A stretch of DNA of 27,985 nucleotides. Origin: a virus. The notes under the pieces are model-generated. The model did not search any database and was not told the DNA's origin. It saw only the letters and a list, made by a program, of their open reading frames with translations. Below, one piece after another: positions 19,891 through 27,620 of this stretch. The position numbers and the translations under genes were made by a program. The number at the start of each line of letters is the position of its first letter. Positions within the stretch are counted from its first letter, which is position 1. The stretch spans positions 1 through 27,985 of the IMG/VR virus record IMGVR_UViG_3300025133_000488. The stretch is one strand, 5' to 3'.

Positions 19891-19913
19891 ATATATAAAA
19901 TGGAGGTTTGCGC

Positions 19914-22900
19914 ATGAAAACTGCTGTATTTACATTTGGTAGATTTAATCCACCAACCATAGGTCATGTTAAATTGATTACTAAAGTAAAGAAGACTGCT
20001 CGCTCTGTGGGTGGTGATTCTTTCATATTTGCAAGTCCGTCTCATGACAGCAAAAAAAATCCATTGACGTACAATTCAAAAGTCAAACTCTTAACCAAAA
20101 TAGCAAGAAAAAGTAATGTCATAAACAACGATGAAATAAGAACCCCGTTCCATGCATTAGCATACCTAAGTGCATTGAATTATGATACCATTTATATGGT
20201 TGTGGGTTCCGATAGAGTGAAAGAATTTGAACGAAATATGTCCAAGTATATTGGAAGTGGGGAATACAAGAACATTAAAAAAATTGTCGTGGTGTCTGCT
20301 GGTGAACGCGACCCCGATGCAGAAGGCGTTTCTGGTATGTCCGCGTCTAAAATGAGACAAGCAGTGGTAGATGATAATTTAAACACATTTCAATCAGGAA
20401 TGCCAACAATGATTAATAAAAGAGAAGTCCAACGAGTATTTCAAGAAATAAAAAGAAACATGAATATCCGAGAATGGGTAGATATAGATGAACTCTATGC
20501 ATTTATATGTGAACATGGTCATCGATTCACAGAAGATATAAACAACCTATTTGAAGCAAACGAATTGTCCGTGTATGTTGTTCGCACCAAAGAGAATGAT
20601 GTTGAAATAACAAGACATATTAGTGGGGATGTTAAAAAGGTATTGGGTAGAAGTAAGGAAGGTACATCCGAGAAAGCAAAGGATGCCCCCATACTCAGTA
20701 AAGGTTCCATTAAAAGTATAATTCGACCTGCTATTCAAAAAGGTGAGTTTAGAGTTACACCCACGGCAAAAGAATTCCTTGATGATGAAATAATCAAAGC
20801 AGCAAAAACAAGTTATATTGGGAATACTAGTGAATATGAAAAGGATGTAGAGAAGAAAGACGACACTTCTTCCAAAGAAGAAAGAAAAGACACAACAAGA
20901 AGTGTTCCAACACCCGTTTCCACATCACCAATAAAACGCAAGAGTATGGATATTAAACCACAAGGTGCAAAAGTTAGTGTTAGTGAATTGTCCATAAATG
21001 ATTTAACAACACAATATGGTGTGTTGAAGAAAAAGGGTGGAAATTTAGGTCTTCAGTTAGAATTCGCAACAGTATTATTGGCTCGTATCGCAACAGGACA
21101 AGATATTGAGGATCTCCGTAATGATCCTAAATTCTTTACATTCTCAGAAGAGGCACTTGAACAAGCAAAGGGATGTATAAGTCAACTCGGACCCGAATGT
21201 CTACAAAATCTAAAGCACTCCACAGAGGTAGATGTTAGAGGAATTAACGGGGGCGAACCAAAGACAGATCTTTTATGTGGCGACAATCGCTTCAGTATGA
21301 AGGCAGATGGCGGATATCAATTCTCTTCTGCTAATTATTCAACAACCGGAAAAGAATTTAGAAGAGCATTAGAAACCACAGCCCAACGAGTAAGTGAAAA
21401 TCCTTCTTTAAAAAGCAACAAGTATGTTCAAGAGGGTATACTAAAAATGGTAGAGTCTCTAGAGGCTTTCCCAAAGTATCTCCTAAACCAAGAAAAAATT
21501 GATGCTAAGGTAGGGGAAAATCCTGAAATCATTGAAACCCTACAAAATACCCCAATCGAATATGACGATGGTAGAGATGCCGGTATGATGATGTTAGAGG
21601 ATGGTTCAATAAATCCAGAATGTGACTTTATAAGTGCAAGAGAACATCTTGATTCTGCGTGTTCAGAATTTTTAGATAATTATAATAAGGCTCCAGACGA
21701 ACAAGAAGAATTTATGCGTCTGTTTAAAGAAGAGTTAACACATGTGCAGGTAACCGGAGAAGGACTAGGCTTCGACGACGAAAGAGCAGCAGCATCGCAT
21801 GTGTTAACACCAACAGGGATCTATGCAGCAACAAGAAAGTATTCTAAAGATCTGGCCGAAGTTAACACACTTCGTCTTTCTGTTAAAGAGAAAAAGTTCG
21901 GGCTTGTGAAATTTGCAAAGGGTGTGGCCAAGAAACTCAAAGGCAGAAAAGCCGTAGACGCTGGACAACGAACATCAGTACGCTCTGAAGTACGGGCGGG
22001 CGAAGGACTCAAAAGAGCAAAAGAGTTAGCAAATAGTCATAAAGTTCAGATAGAACAAATCGACCAGCAGTTCAGCAACTTGATGGAAGCAAATGGAATT
22101 GATATCTCCTCACTAGGAACTACAACAGAAGATGTTAAAAATTCTGTTAATGAAGAAGACTTTACTCACACTATGGTAGGTGTATCTAACATAGAACTAG
22201 ACATGTCTTATATTCCTGGTGTGTCTATAGATGATATGACAAATAGTGCTTCTAGAAAAAATACAATCAGGATAAATGGGAAAGATATTATAATAGAAGT
22301 TGAACCAGAGGAAATTCCTTCATTGATTAATCATGAAAATTCTGTTAATGAAGAATTTAATCTCATATTTGAAGTCCAAGATAGAGCAGACGAAGAAGAC
22401 ACAAAGTCAGCAAAGAAAAGAGAACGATCCAACCAAAAGACACGCCGAACAAAAGAACAACATCAGAACTCTTCAGATGAAGAATTTACTTCAATAAAGA
22501 AACCAAAAGCAGAAACTGACGTAGATGCAAGATTTGAAACGGAAATTGATGACCCCTTGATGTCTAGATCTGGAGAATGGATAGGACTAGAACCAGACAT
22601 GAAGTTAGACAGAGCAAAGGAAATCAAAGACGCTCTTTATGAATTGTTAGCAGATGAAGAAATGGCGGAAAAGTTAGATCCGAATGATAAGTACGTCAAA
22701 GAGTGGTATATCAAAACCCGACCATTTTACGATGCTTACATTGAGGACGAAAAAAGCGTCACCATGTATAGTACCGCGTCTGATGTGAAGGATATTATCA
22801 ATAATTGGGAAAGTCTTGACAAGCAATATGATAACATCTCAAAAAAGGTAAAGAAGACTGGTGTAAAGAAATCTACTGCTCATATCCGCGACTTTGATCC

Positions 22901-23243
22901 GCCAGAACCTCCTGAAGAACCCGCAGCAGAAGGGGGGGAAGAGAAGCAACCGGTGGATGAATCATTCTCTAACCTGTTTGAAAAGAATGCAAAAATTGAA
23001 ATGGCTCTTCCAGGATATCCATACCAAAATGATAATTGGGAAGTGGGATATCCGCCAAGACCCGTGAAGATTAAAAGAAAAACAAATGAAGACTATGGTT
23101 CCGGTTTTGATGGAACGTCTGATTACGTTAGAAAACTCATAAAAGACACACCTGGTGCAGAAGAACCTGATTTTCTCAAAAAACAAAAAAAGGGTGAGTC
23201 CAAAGAAACTAAATGCAGTAAGGGAACTGCGAATCGCGTCTAA
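19914..23243 (+). CDS. Nucleotidyltransferase/nuclease-like protein with repeated prohead-protease-like sites
   Basis: ATG 19914 follows GGAGG at 19902-19906; the TTG at 19908 is rejected. Residues 1-170 are a cytidylyltransferase-like domain: FTFGRFNPPTIGH with T15-x-G-H18 and a late SASKMR at 143-148, equivalent to the (I)SSTxxR motif of NadM/NMNAT-type enzymes that transfer nucleotides. Near 450, PKTDLLCGDNRFSMK gives D452 and S461-M-K463, a PD-(D/E)XK-like pattern known from phage nucleases. Four related sites, NNLFE (E214), SNLME (E725), NLIFE (E820) and SNLFE (E1023), match (L/I)xE cleavage sites and separate five segments. Hence it may be a virion polyprotein. Substrates unknown. 1109 residues. 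Confidence 0.75.
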   Translation: MKTAVFTFGRFNPPTIGHVKLITKVKKTARSVGGDSFIFASPSHDSKKNPLTYNSKVKLLTKIARKSNVINNDEIRTPFHALAYLSALNYDTIYMVVGSDRVKEFERNMSKYIGSGEYKNIKKIVVVSAGERDPDAEGVSGMSASKMRQAVVDDNLNTFQSGMPTMINKREVQRVFQEIKRNMNIREWVDIDELYAFICEHGHRFTEDINNLFEANELSVYVVRTKENDVEITRHISGDVKKVLGRSKEGTSEKAKDAPILSKGSIKSIIRPAIQKGEFRVTPTAKEFLDDEIIKAAKTSYIGNTSEYEKDVEKKDDTSSKEERKDTTRSVPTPVSTSPIKRKSMDIKPQGAKVSVSELSINDLTTQYGVLKKKGGNLGLQLEFATVLLARIATGQDIEDLRNDPKFFTFSEEALEQAKGCISQLGPECLQNLKHSTEVDVRGINGGEPKTDLLCGDNRFSMKADGGYQFSSANYSTTGKEFRRALETTAQRVSENPSLKSNKYVQEGILKMVESLEAFPKYLLNQEKIDAKVGENPEIIETLQNTPIEYDDGRDAGMMMLEDGSINPECDFISAREHLDSACSEFLDNYNKAPDEQEEFMRLFKEELTHVQVTGEGLGFDDERAAASHVLTPTGIYAATRKYSKDLAEVNTLRLSVKEKKFGLVKFAKGVAKKLKGRKAVDAGQRTSVRSEVRAGEGLKRAKELANSHKVQIEQIDQQFSNLMEANGIDISSLGTTTEDVKNSVNEEDFTHTMVGVSNIELDMSYIPGVSIDDMTNSASRKNTIRINGKDIIIEVEPEEIPSLINHENSVNEEFNLIFEVQDRADEEDTKSAKKRERSNQKTRRTKEQHQNSSDEEFTSIKKPKAETDVDARFETEIDDPLMSRSGEWIGLEPDMKLDRAKEIKDALYELLADEEMAEKLDPNDKYVKEWYIKTRPFYDAYIEDEKSVTMYSTASDVKDIINNWESLDKQYDNISKKVKKTGVKKSTAHIRDFDPPEPPEEPAAEGGEEKQPVDESFSNLFEKNAKIEMALPGYPYQNDNWEVGYPPRPVKIKRKTNEDYGSGFDGTSDYVRKLIKDTPGAEEPDFLKKQKKGESKETKCSKGTANRV

Positions 23244-23279
23244 CTGACGTATATTATACATATCATAAAGGAGTATTGT

Positions 23280-23759
23280 ATGAGAAAATTCAAAGAACTA
23301 AGAGACTTTCTTAAAGAAAGTGAATATACACCAACTACTGACACTTGGCAATCGGCATATAGTGACTATGGTGTATATCGGATTGAGAATGAAGAGCAAT
23401 TGAATAAAATCAACGCATTCATTCACACTTTCACCGAAAGATCATTCATTGAACCTAGACATGCTATGTCCCAACTCAGACAAAAGTTGAATCTTGCTGG
23501 GTTGGATTTTGAAATGCCGAGCAACAACTCCATCAAAGAAGGTACGACTTCCTATAAAATCAATCGGTTCGGTGGTGAGTTTGGTACTACACCAACACAC
23601 AACCTCATGAAGAATGGTTTTTACAAAGGTGATGGTATATCTCACAATAACAATGGTGTCGGTATGTCTCTACAATGCACTTATGACGTTAATGAGTCTG
23701 GTCTTTATAAAATAAAGGCAATGATTGTTCCTGATAATAAACCTAACAATGAAGAATAA
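23280..23759 (+). CDS. Conserved phage protein with capsid-targeting-like leader, 159 residues
   Basis: The start MRKFKELRDFLKE ends in LKE followed by S, a probable prohead-protease site, and AAAGGAG precedes the ATG. The body has YGVYRIENEEQLNKINAFIH and PRHAMSQLRQKLNLAGLDFE, a pattern I remember from T4-like phages (YRxxNxEQLxRINxF...RxKLNxxGLxF) without known function, then a Gly/Asn-rich C-terminal part with NLMKNGFYKGDGI. It would be an internal virion protein if the leader functions. It starts the gene string 23280-26027. Confidence 0.65.
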   Translation: MRKFKELRDFLKESEYTPTTDTWQSAYSDYGVYRIENEEQLNKINAFIHTFTERSFIEPRHAMSQLRQKLNLAGLDFEMPSNNSIKEGTTSYKINRFGGEFGTTPTHNLMKNGFYKGDGISHNNNGVGMSLQCTYDVNESGLYKIKAMIVPDNKPNNEE

Positions 23760-23767
23760 TTCTCTAC

Positions 23768-24139
23768 ATGCACATTTTAAATGATGATAATTTTATATTA
23801 TATGCGATGAAACTTTACGACAACCCTCAATGCAAAAACATGGAGGAATTCAACGAAGACATCGACCGGATTAAGTATATAAAAAGACTCCTTTGCAAAT
23901 ATATAAACAAGGGTGTGTTACGAGAGAGATTAGTTTTAAATCACATAATAGTTTTAGGGAATTTATTTACGCCACTAGGATGCACAAAAATGCTTTTTTA
24001 CAAACTAGACAGAGAGATGTATCCTCAACTTAAATCATTTCTTTCATATCTAAACTATCTACCAGAGGAAATTGAAGGTGTCAATCTTAAAGACGTTGAG
24101 GTTGACATCTTTATCATTAAGAAGTTAAAGGAAATATAA
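23768..24139 (+). CDS. Conserved T4-like phage protein (DUF7207-like), 123 residues
   Basis: The sequence is all-helical and well ordered: NFILYAMKLYDNPQCKNMEE, FNEDIDRIKYIKRLLCKY, RLVLNHIIVLGNLF and a late LSYLNYLPEEI. I recall the pattern (NFxLYAMKxYxNPQCxxxEEFxEDLxRxKYIKRL..RLxLNHxIxLxNxF) as one of the most conserved small proteins of T4-like marine phages, of unknown function. It could be a structural or assembly factor. Stop and next start overlap (TAATG). Confidence 0.75.
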   Translation: MHILNDDNFILYAMKLYDNPQCKNMEEFNEDIDRIKYIKRLLCKYINKGVLRERLVLNHIIVLGNLFTPLGCTKMLFYKLDREMYPQLKSFLSYLNYLPEEIEGVNLKDVEVDIFIIKKLKEI

Positions 24140-24729
24140 TGGCAGGATTACTCAGCCCAATGCGAATATTTAATGGATTTGTAATCTACAAGTTTCTGAA
24201 GTATATCACAACTGATTTTGTTGATATGCCTGCGTATAAATTAGGCATCATTGATGATAAAGGTAACTTTCTCAAGAAGCAAAGAGATTTAGAAACTTCA
24301 GAAGAAAAGTTATCAAGTAACATATTTTTCCGGTTGGTTATAAATTTAAGGAAGATTTTAATGAAAGTGCCCCTAGTGAAAAGTAAATTGGGCAGAGTTG
24401 CATCTGCATTGTTCTTAGTTCGGGAAGAATTAAACAAAACAGACCCGTCTGGAAAATCTGCAAACCTAATAGAACAAGCCTTTATACAGCACTGCGAAGA
24501 AAATGACATTGACATCAAAACAGATGTTCTGAATGAATCCTTCTCTGCGACCGAAGAACCTAAAATTGGAGACTTGGTTGAAGATTATGAAGGAAATATT
24601 TGCAAAATAGAACAAAAACCGGTAGTAATTGATGACGTACTTGGTATAAATATATACGAATCAACCACCAACAACCAACGAATCATATTCACAAAACTAC
24701 AGGTAGATGCTAATGGGATGCGGATGTAA
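24139..24729 (+). CDS. Conserved T4-like phage protein, helical domain plus SH3-like tail, 196 residues
   Basis: The N-terminal part (FNGFVIYKFLKYITTDFVDM, AYKLGIIDDKGN, FFRLVINLRKILMKVP) is conserved in T4-like marine phages as far as I recall. Around residue 133 there is VLNESFS with LNE, a possible cleavage site, and then a beta-rich end (KIGDLVEDYEGNICKI) that looks like a small SH3/KOW-type barrel. Function unknown; virion or assembly role is inferred from relatives and neighbours. It overlaps the 53-residue gene by 17 nt. Confidence 0.7.
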   Translation: MAGLLSPMRIFNGFVIYKFLKYITTDFVDMPAYKLGIIDDKGNFLKKQRDLETSEEKLSSNIFFRLVINLRKILMKVPLVKSKLGRVASALFLVREELNKTDPSGKSANLIEQAFIQHCEENDIDIKTDVLNESFSATEEPKIGDLVEDYEGNICKIEQKPVVIDDVLGINIYESTTNNQRIIFTKLQVDANGMRM

Positions 24730-24874
24730 TAAAAACAGAAACAACCCTCCGGTGAGACAGAGGGTGATTAAAAAAACAATAAACTCCAACGTCAGACCAA
24801 AAAAGAAAGTCCCACCCCAACAAATAACTAGCAACACGAACTACAAGAACCCAACACCGAGGAAGAGAAAATGA
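24713..24874 (+). CDS. Small basic Cys-motif protein, 53 residues
   Basis: The frame overlaps the previous gene by 17 nt and the next start by 4 nt (ATGA), as in a tightly coupled operon, and an AGG lies 9 nt before the ATG. It begins MGCGCNKNRNN and is then rich in Lys, Arg, Pro, Asn and Gln, ending RKRK. Small MGCGC-type basic proteins occur in other T4-like phages as I recall. Function unknown; the two cysteines could bind metal or form a disulfide. Confidence 0.6.
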   Translation: MGCGCNKNRNNPPVRQRVIKKTINSNVRPKKKVPPQQITSNTNYKNPTPRKRK

Positions 24875-25356
24875 AAACATTTGGTCAACTAATAAATGAA
24901 ATAACAAACGTTGCTAACCCTGCTGCAATTACTGGATTGGGTAATGAGCCTCCAGTACATCCAGAAAAGAAAAAGGACAAGTTTGCTGGATGCAGTGTGT
25001 TTGATGTTACTCCCAACGAGTATGCCAAGTGTATGCGTGGTCGCATGAAGTTTGAACGTTGGGGGAATAAATTGAACATGGAAGACGCACACAATTCTGA
25101 AATTCGTTCTTATTCTCACAAGAATCCGGGTTCACCTGTTATTGTACGAAATCAAATGACTGGTGAAATGTCATATCTTATTCCAAAAAGAGTAGACGAA
25201 AATTCTCCCAATCCAGAAAATATTAGCAAACGATTAGATGACCTTCGTGCAAAAAACACAAGAATCGATGATGCAAAAAGAAAAGAAAAAATAGGATTCG
25301 TGACCATAGTTGGTCAGGGTACTAGCACGGTAGCAAAACGACCCCAAGATGTGTGA
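24871..25356 (+). CDS. Conserved phage protein with capsid-targeting leader, 161 residues
   Basis: The start MKTFGQLINE matches the T4 leader at M1, K2, T3, I8 and E10, with INE as the predicted cleavage point. The body has CSVFDVTPNEYAKCMRGRMK, ERWGNKLNMED and HKNPGSPVIVRNQMTGEMSYL, a pattern I know from other T4-like phages, without function; the tail is basic and helical. It starts with ATGA coupling to the 53-residue gene and GAGGAAGAG upstream. The mature protein would be about 151 residues and packaged. Confidence 0.7.
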   Translation: MKTFGQLINEITNVANPAAITGLGNEPPVHPEKKKDKFAGCSVFDVTPNEYAKCMRGRMKFERWGNKLNMEDAHNSEIRSYSHKNPGSPVIVRNQMTGEMSYLIPKRVDENSPNPENISKRLDDLRAKNTRIDDAKRKEKIGFVTIVGQGTSTVAKRPQDV

Positions 25357-25361
25357 ATGAA

Positions 25362-26027
25362 ATGAAACTCTTCCTCTTTACATTATGTCTATTACTACCA
25401 GCATGTGAATCGGCACCAGACATTGTAGTTCGTGGTGATACATCACAAAGACTTGAGTATATTGCAGAGGATGTTCGTCAAATACCGGAACCTGACGAAC
25501 TCCCCATAATTGCAGATCAAATAGATGTTGCGGCAGATGAAGTAGAAGTGCTGGAAGTAGAAAACTCACAATTCAGAGATGCAGAACGCAAGGAAGCAGT
25601 CCAAAGTTTATACTGGATTGCAAGTGTAACCGCAGGTGCGGGTTTACTATTGTGTATTGGTGGTATCGCTGTTGCTATATTCATCAACCCAAAACTTGGT
25701 GCATTATTATTCCTGATGGGTGCGGTGACTGGTGGACTTGGAACCTATGCAACCCTCTACATGGAACATGTTGGTATATTTGGTGGTGTGTTTGCTGGTC
25801 TGGGCGTTCTTACTGGAATTGGTATAGTTGTGTATCAATTCAGAAAGGATCGTAAGGCGTTGGAGGAGGTCGTGTATAGCGTTGAGACAGCAAAAAATGG
25901 TGGAGAGGTGATAGACCATGGGGAATTCAAAAAGACATCAAATATGATACAATCTAGGTCCACTCAGAGAGAAGTTGCTTCTATCAGAAAAGACTTCAAG
26001 AAGTGGAGCGGAGATGATATTCACTAA
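25362..26027 (+). CDS. Lipoprotein with three transmembrane helices, 221 residues
   Basis: The N-terminus MKLFLFTLCLLLPAC is a lipoprotein signal peptide with C15 as the acylated residue. An acidic, helical periplasmic part follows (about 16-85), then three hydrophobic segments (WIASVTAGAGLLLCIGGIAV, then GALLFLMGAVTGGLGTYATL, then IFGGVFAGLGVLTGIGIVVY) and a basic cytoplasmic tail. This resembles holin or spanin-associated layouts, or a superinfection-exclusion protein, but I cannot assign it. A GTG nine bases upstream (25353) is an alternative start. The last 4 nt overlap the convergent RuvC-like gene. Confidence 0.65.
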   Translation: MKLFLFTLCLLLPACESAPDIVVRGDTSQRLEYIAEDVRQIPEPDELPIIADQIDVAADEVEVLEVENSQFRDAERKEAVQSLYWIASVTAGAGLLLCIGGIAVAIFINPKLGALLFLMGAVTGGLGTYATLYMEHVGIFGGVFAGLGVLTGIGIVVYQFRKDRKALEEVVYSVETAKNGGEVIDHGEFKKTSNMIQSRSTQREVASIRKDFKKWSGDDIH

Positions 26028-26581
26028 CTTGTAGTGTCTGGGTATAATTCGTTGTGCAAATATTTACAGATGTAGAATGAATCTACTATATCGTTGATGG
26101 GACTTACCACCGAAGCAGCACCCATTTTTTCTTTGAGATGTATTCCCGTCTCTCTAATAAAACTTTCATACATTCGTTCTTTATTAGAGTTGCCCTTACC
26201 CGATGCAAATTTCTTAATTGTGGTTGGGGGGATTATCTCAACTGGTATGCTATTTTCCCACAATTTATATTTCAACACACCTGTGTTTTCTGCAATATGA
26301 AAAACTCTACCCGTGCTGCTATATGCATATCCTTCCAGTGCAACTTGGTCTGCCCCTAGCACAACAGAACATGCCCAATCAGATATTGTACTATATCTTT
26401 CACATTCAGTATTATATTCCGAGAAAGTTTTCCCGTGTATATTTTTATCTACTGACTTAGCATATTTCTTTGTATCTGTGAGATAATAAAAATTACAATT
26501 ACCATATGTAAAAATTGAACCACCATTGAACACACATATCGCTGGTCCGGTAAGGCTGTAATCTATTCCTGCAATAATCAT
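26024..26581 (-). CDS. RuvC-like Holliday-junction resolvase / RNase H-fold nuclease
   Basis: The 185-residue protein has GIDYSLTGPAI with D7 in the first strand, ALEGYAYSSTG with E83, KKFASGKGNSNKERM, and PINDIVDSFY with D164 and D167, the four acidic residues of RuvC-type RNase H-fold nucleases. Such enzymes resolve branched DNA during phage recombination and packaging; T4 uses gp49, so a RuvC-like enzyme may replace it. The start at 26581 is chosen because the family begins MIIAGID; upstream codons in the open frame lack support. It converges with the lipoprotein gene. Confidence 0.88.
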   Translation of the reverse strand: MIIAGIDYSLTGPAICVFNGGSIFTYGNCNFYYLTDTKKYAKSVDKNIHGKTFSEYNTECERYSTISDWACSVVLGADQVALEGYAYSSTGRVFHIAENTGVLKYKLWENSIPVEIIPPTTIKKFASGKGNSNKERMYESFIRETGIHLKEKMGAASVVSPINDIVDSFYICKYLHNELYPDTTS

Positions 26582-26657
26582 ATCACTCTTCCATATCCAA
26601 ACTTGAAGCAAAAAACAACAACAAAAGAATCAACAATTCAAAGACATGTGTTTCCAA

Positions 26658-26765
26658 TTACAACCCCCTTGCAATTAAAGTTCCTATCATGAATCCAATC
26701 AACGAAACAATCATTCCTTCAGGTGTCGCTAGTAACATCAATCGCGTTTTCCAAAACTCCTTCAT
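26658..26765 (-). CDS. Putative 35-residue membrane peptide
   Basis: The frame starts MKEFWKTRLMLLATPEGMIV and continues through a hydrophobic glycine-containing segment to a basic end (IARGL). One membrane helix is predicted. GAGGAG lies 13 nt before the ATG, rather far, and the first 47 nt overlap the end of the protease gene in another frame. Small membrane peptides are frequent in such genomes; expression is uncertain. Confidence 0.45.
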   Translation of the reverse strand: MKEFWKTRLMLLATPEGMIVSLIGFMIGTLIARGL

Positions 26766-27510
26766 GTTTATTTATACTCTCCTCTATCCAATGTTTAAAC
26801 ATACTAACTCTTGTTGCAGAACATTCTACTATTTCTCCATCCAACATCATATAATTAGAGATGATTCCAATGAGCAATCTCTGTCCACGCCAATCCGTAA
26901 ATACTGCTCCACCTGAATCGCCGTGCCATATTGTTGCTTTCCTTGGAAGAAATTTAATCTCACCAATATCTTCTAGTACGATACCATAGTACTTAAAGGT
27001 TCCGGGTTTGCTATATTTTTTGAAAGAAAAAGAAAAACCAACCGTGGTTATGTCTACAAACCTACAGATGAACTGACCGTCGTGTAGGGTTGCTGGTTCA
27101 ACTCCATACACATCATGTTCTAAAAACAGAAGTCCAATGTCATGGGGAACACGCATAAACAGATCATAGTTGGGGTGGATCAGTGTCTCTGATATGCATA
27201 TTATCTGATTCCCGAAGGAAACGTGAGATAATTCTATATCGTCTATACAGTGTCCAGCCGTTAGCACTACATTAGGTGCGATGAGGACACCGCTACCAAT
27301 GACATTCCCCATGACACCAGACAATGAACACACTGTTGGGTATGGATCAAAATCATACCAATGTACAGTTTCAAAACCATCCAGAAAATCTGTTTTGGTT
27401 TCTTCTGCTTTTGTTTCTTGTATTTTTTGTTGCGGAACTGGTGTCTGAGTTATACACCCTACTAACCATAATGTAGTTGCTAAGAAATATGCACTTTTTG
27501 AACTAAGCAT
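26719..27510 (-). CDS. Trypsin-like serine protease lipoprotein
   Basis: The 263-residue protein has a signal peptide with lipobox LVGC (C19), a Gln/Glu/Thr-rich linker to residue 45, and a chymotrypsin-fold domain with the full triad: H87 in LTAGHC, D124 in HDIGLL and S199 in HGDSGGA. It should be lipid-anchored in the periplasm or outer membrane and cleave proteins there. Trypsin-type enzymes are common in bacteria such as Vibrio but unusual in phage genomes. The late box at 27520 suggests expression late in infection. Role in receptor removal or envelope weakening is inference. No propeptide is obvious. Confidence 0.88.
   Translation of the reverse strand: MLSSKSAYFLATTLWLVGCITQTPVPQQKIQETKAEETKTDFLDGFETVHWYDFDPYPTVCSLSGVMGNVIGSGVLIAPNVVLTAGHCIDDIELSHVSFGNQIICISETLIHPNYDLFMRVPHDIGLLFLEHDVYGVEPATLHDGQFICRFVDITTVGFSFSFKKYSKPGTFKYYGIVLEDIGEIKFLPRKATIWHGDSGGAVFTDWRGQRLLIGIISNYMMLDGEIVECSATRVSMFKHWIEESINKHEGVLENAIDVTSDT
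26769..26776 (-). promoter_or_regulatory. TATAAATA late-promoter-like box inside the protease gene
   Basis: Exact TATAAATA on the minus strand, 3 nt before the ATG of the 35-residue peptide and within the 3' end of the protease gene. Transcription would begin inside the peptide gene, so it more likely serves the RuvC-like gene, if it is used at all. Confidence 0.4.
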
Positions 27511-27519
27511 TCCATAAGT

Positions 27520-27527
27520 TATTTATA
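27520..27527 (-). promoter_or_regulatory. T4-type late promoter box TATAAATA for the protease gene
   Basis: Exact late box on the minus strand, located between the porin terminator and ATG 27510, 9 nt before the ATG. The predicted transcript has almost no leader and no clear Shine-Dalgarno sequence. Confidence 0.6.
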
Positions 27528-27559
27528 AACGAAATGACGTTTTTTATTATTTTGTTGAT

Positions 27560-27595
27560 AAAAAAAAACAACCTTACGGAAAATCCGTAAGGTTG
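27560..27595 (-). terminator. Strong rho-independent terminator of the porin gene
   Basis: CAACCTTACGG (27569-27579) and CCGTAAGGTTG (27585-27595) form a perfect 11-bp stem with a 5-nt loop. On the minus strand it is followed by eight T (27568-27561) and lies 25 nt after the stop codon. It separates porin transcription from the protease gene. Confidence 0.92.
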
Positions 27596-27620
27596 CTGAA
27601 GTGTCGGGAATATTCCCGAA

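Noticed and set aside
24641-24656. TATAAATA on the plus strand inside the 196-residue gene
   Set aside because: It lies within coding sequence well upstream of the next start and is likely a chance match in AT-rich codons.
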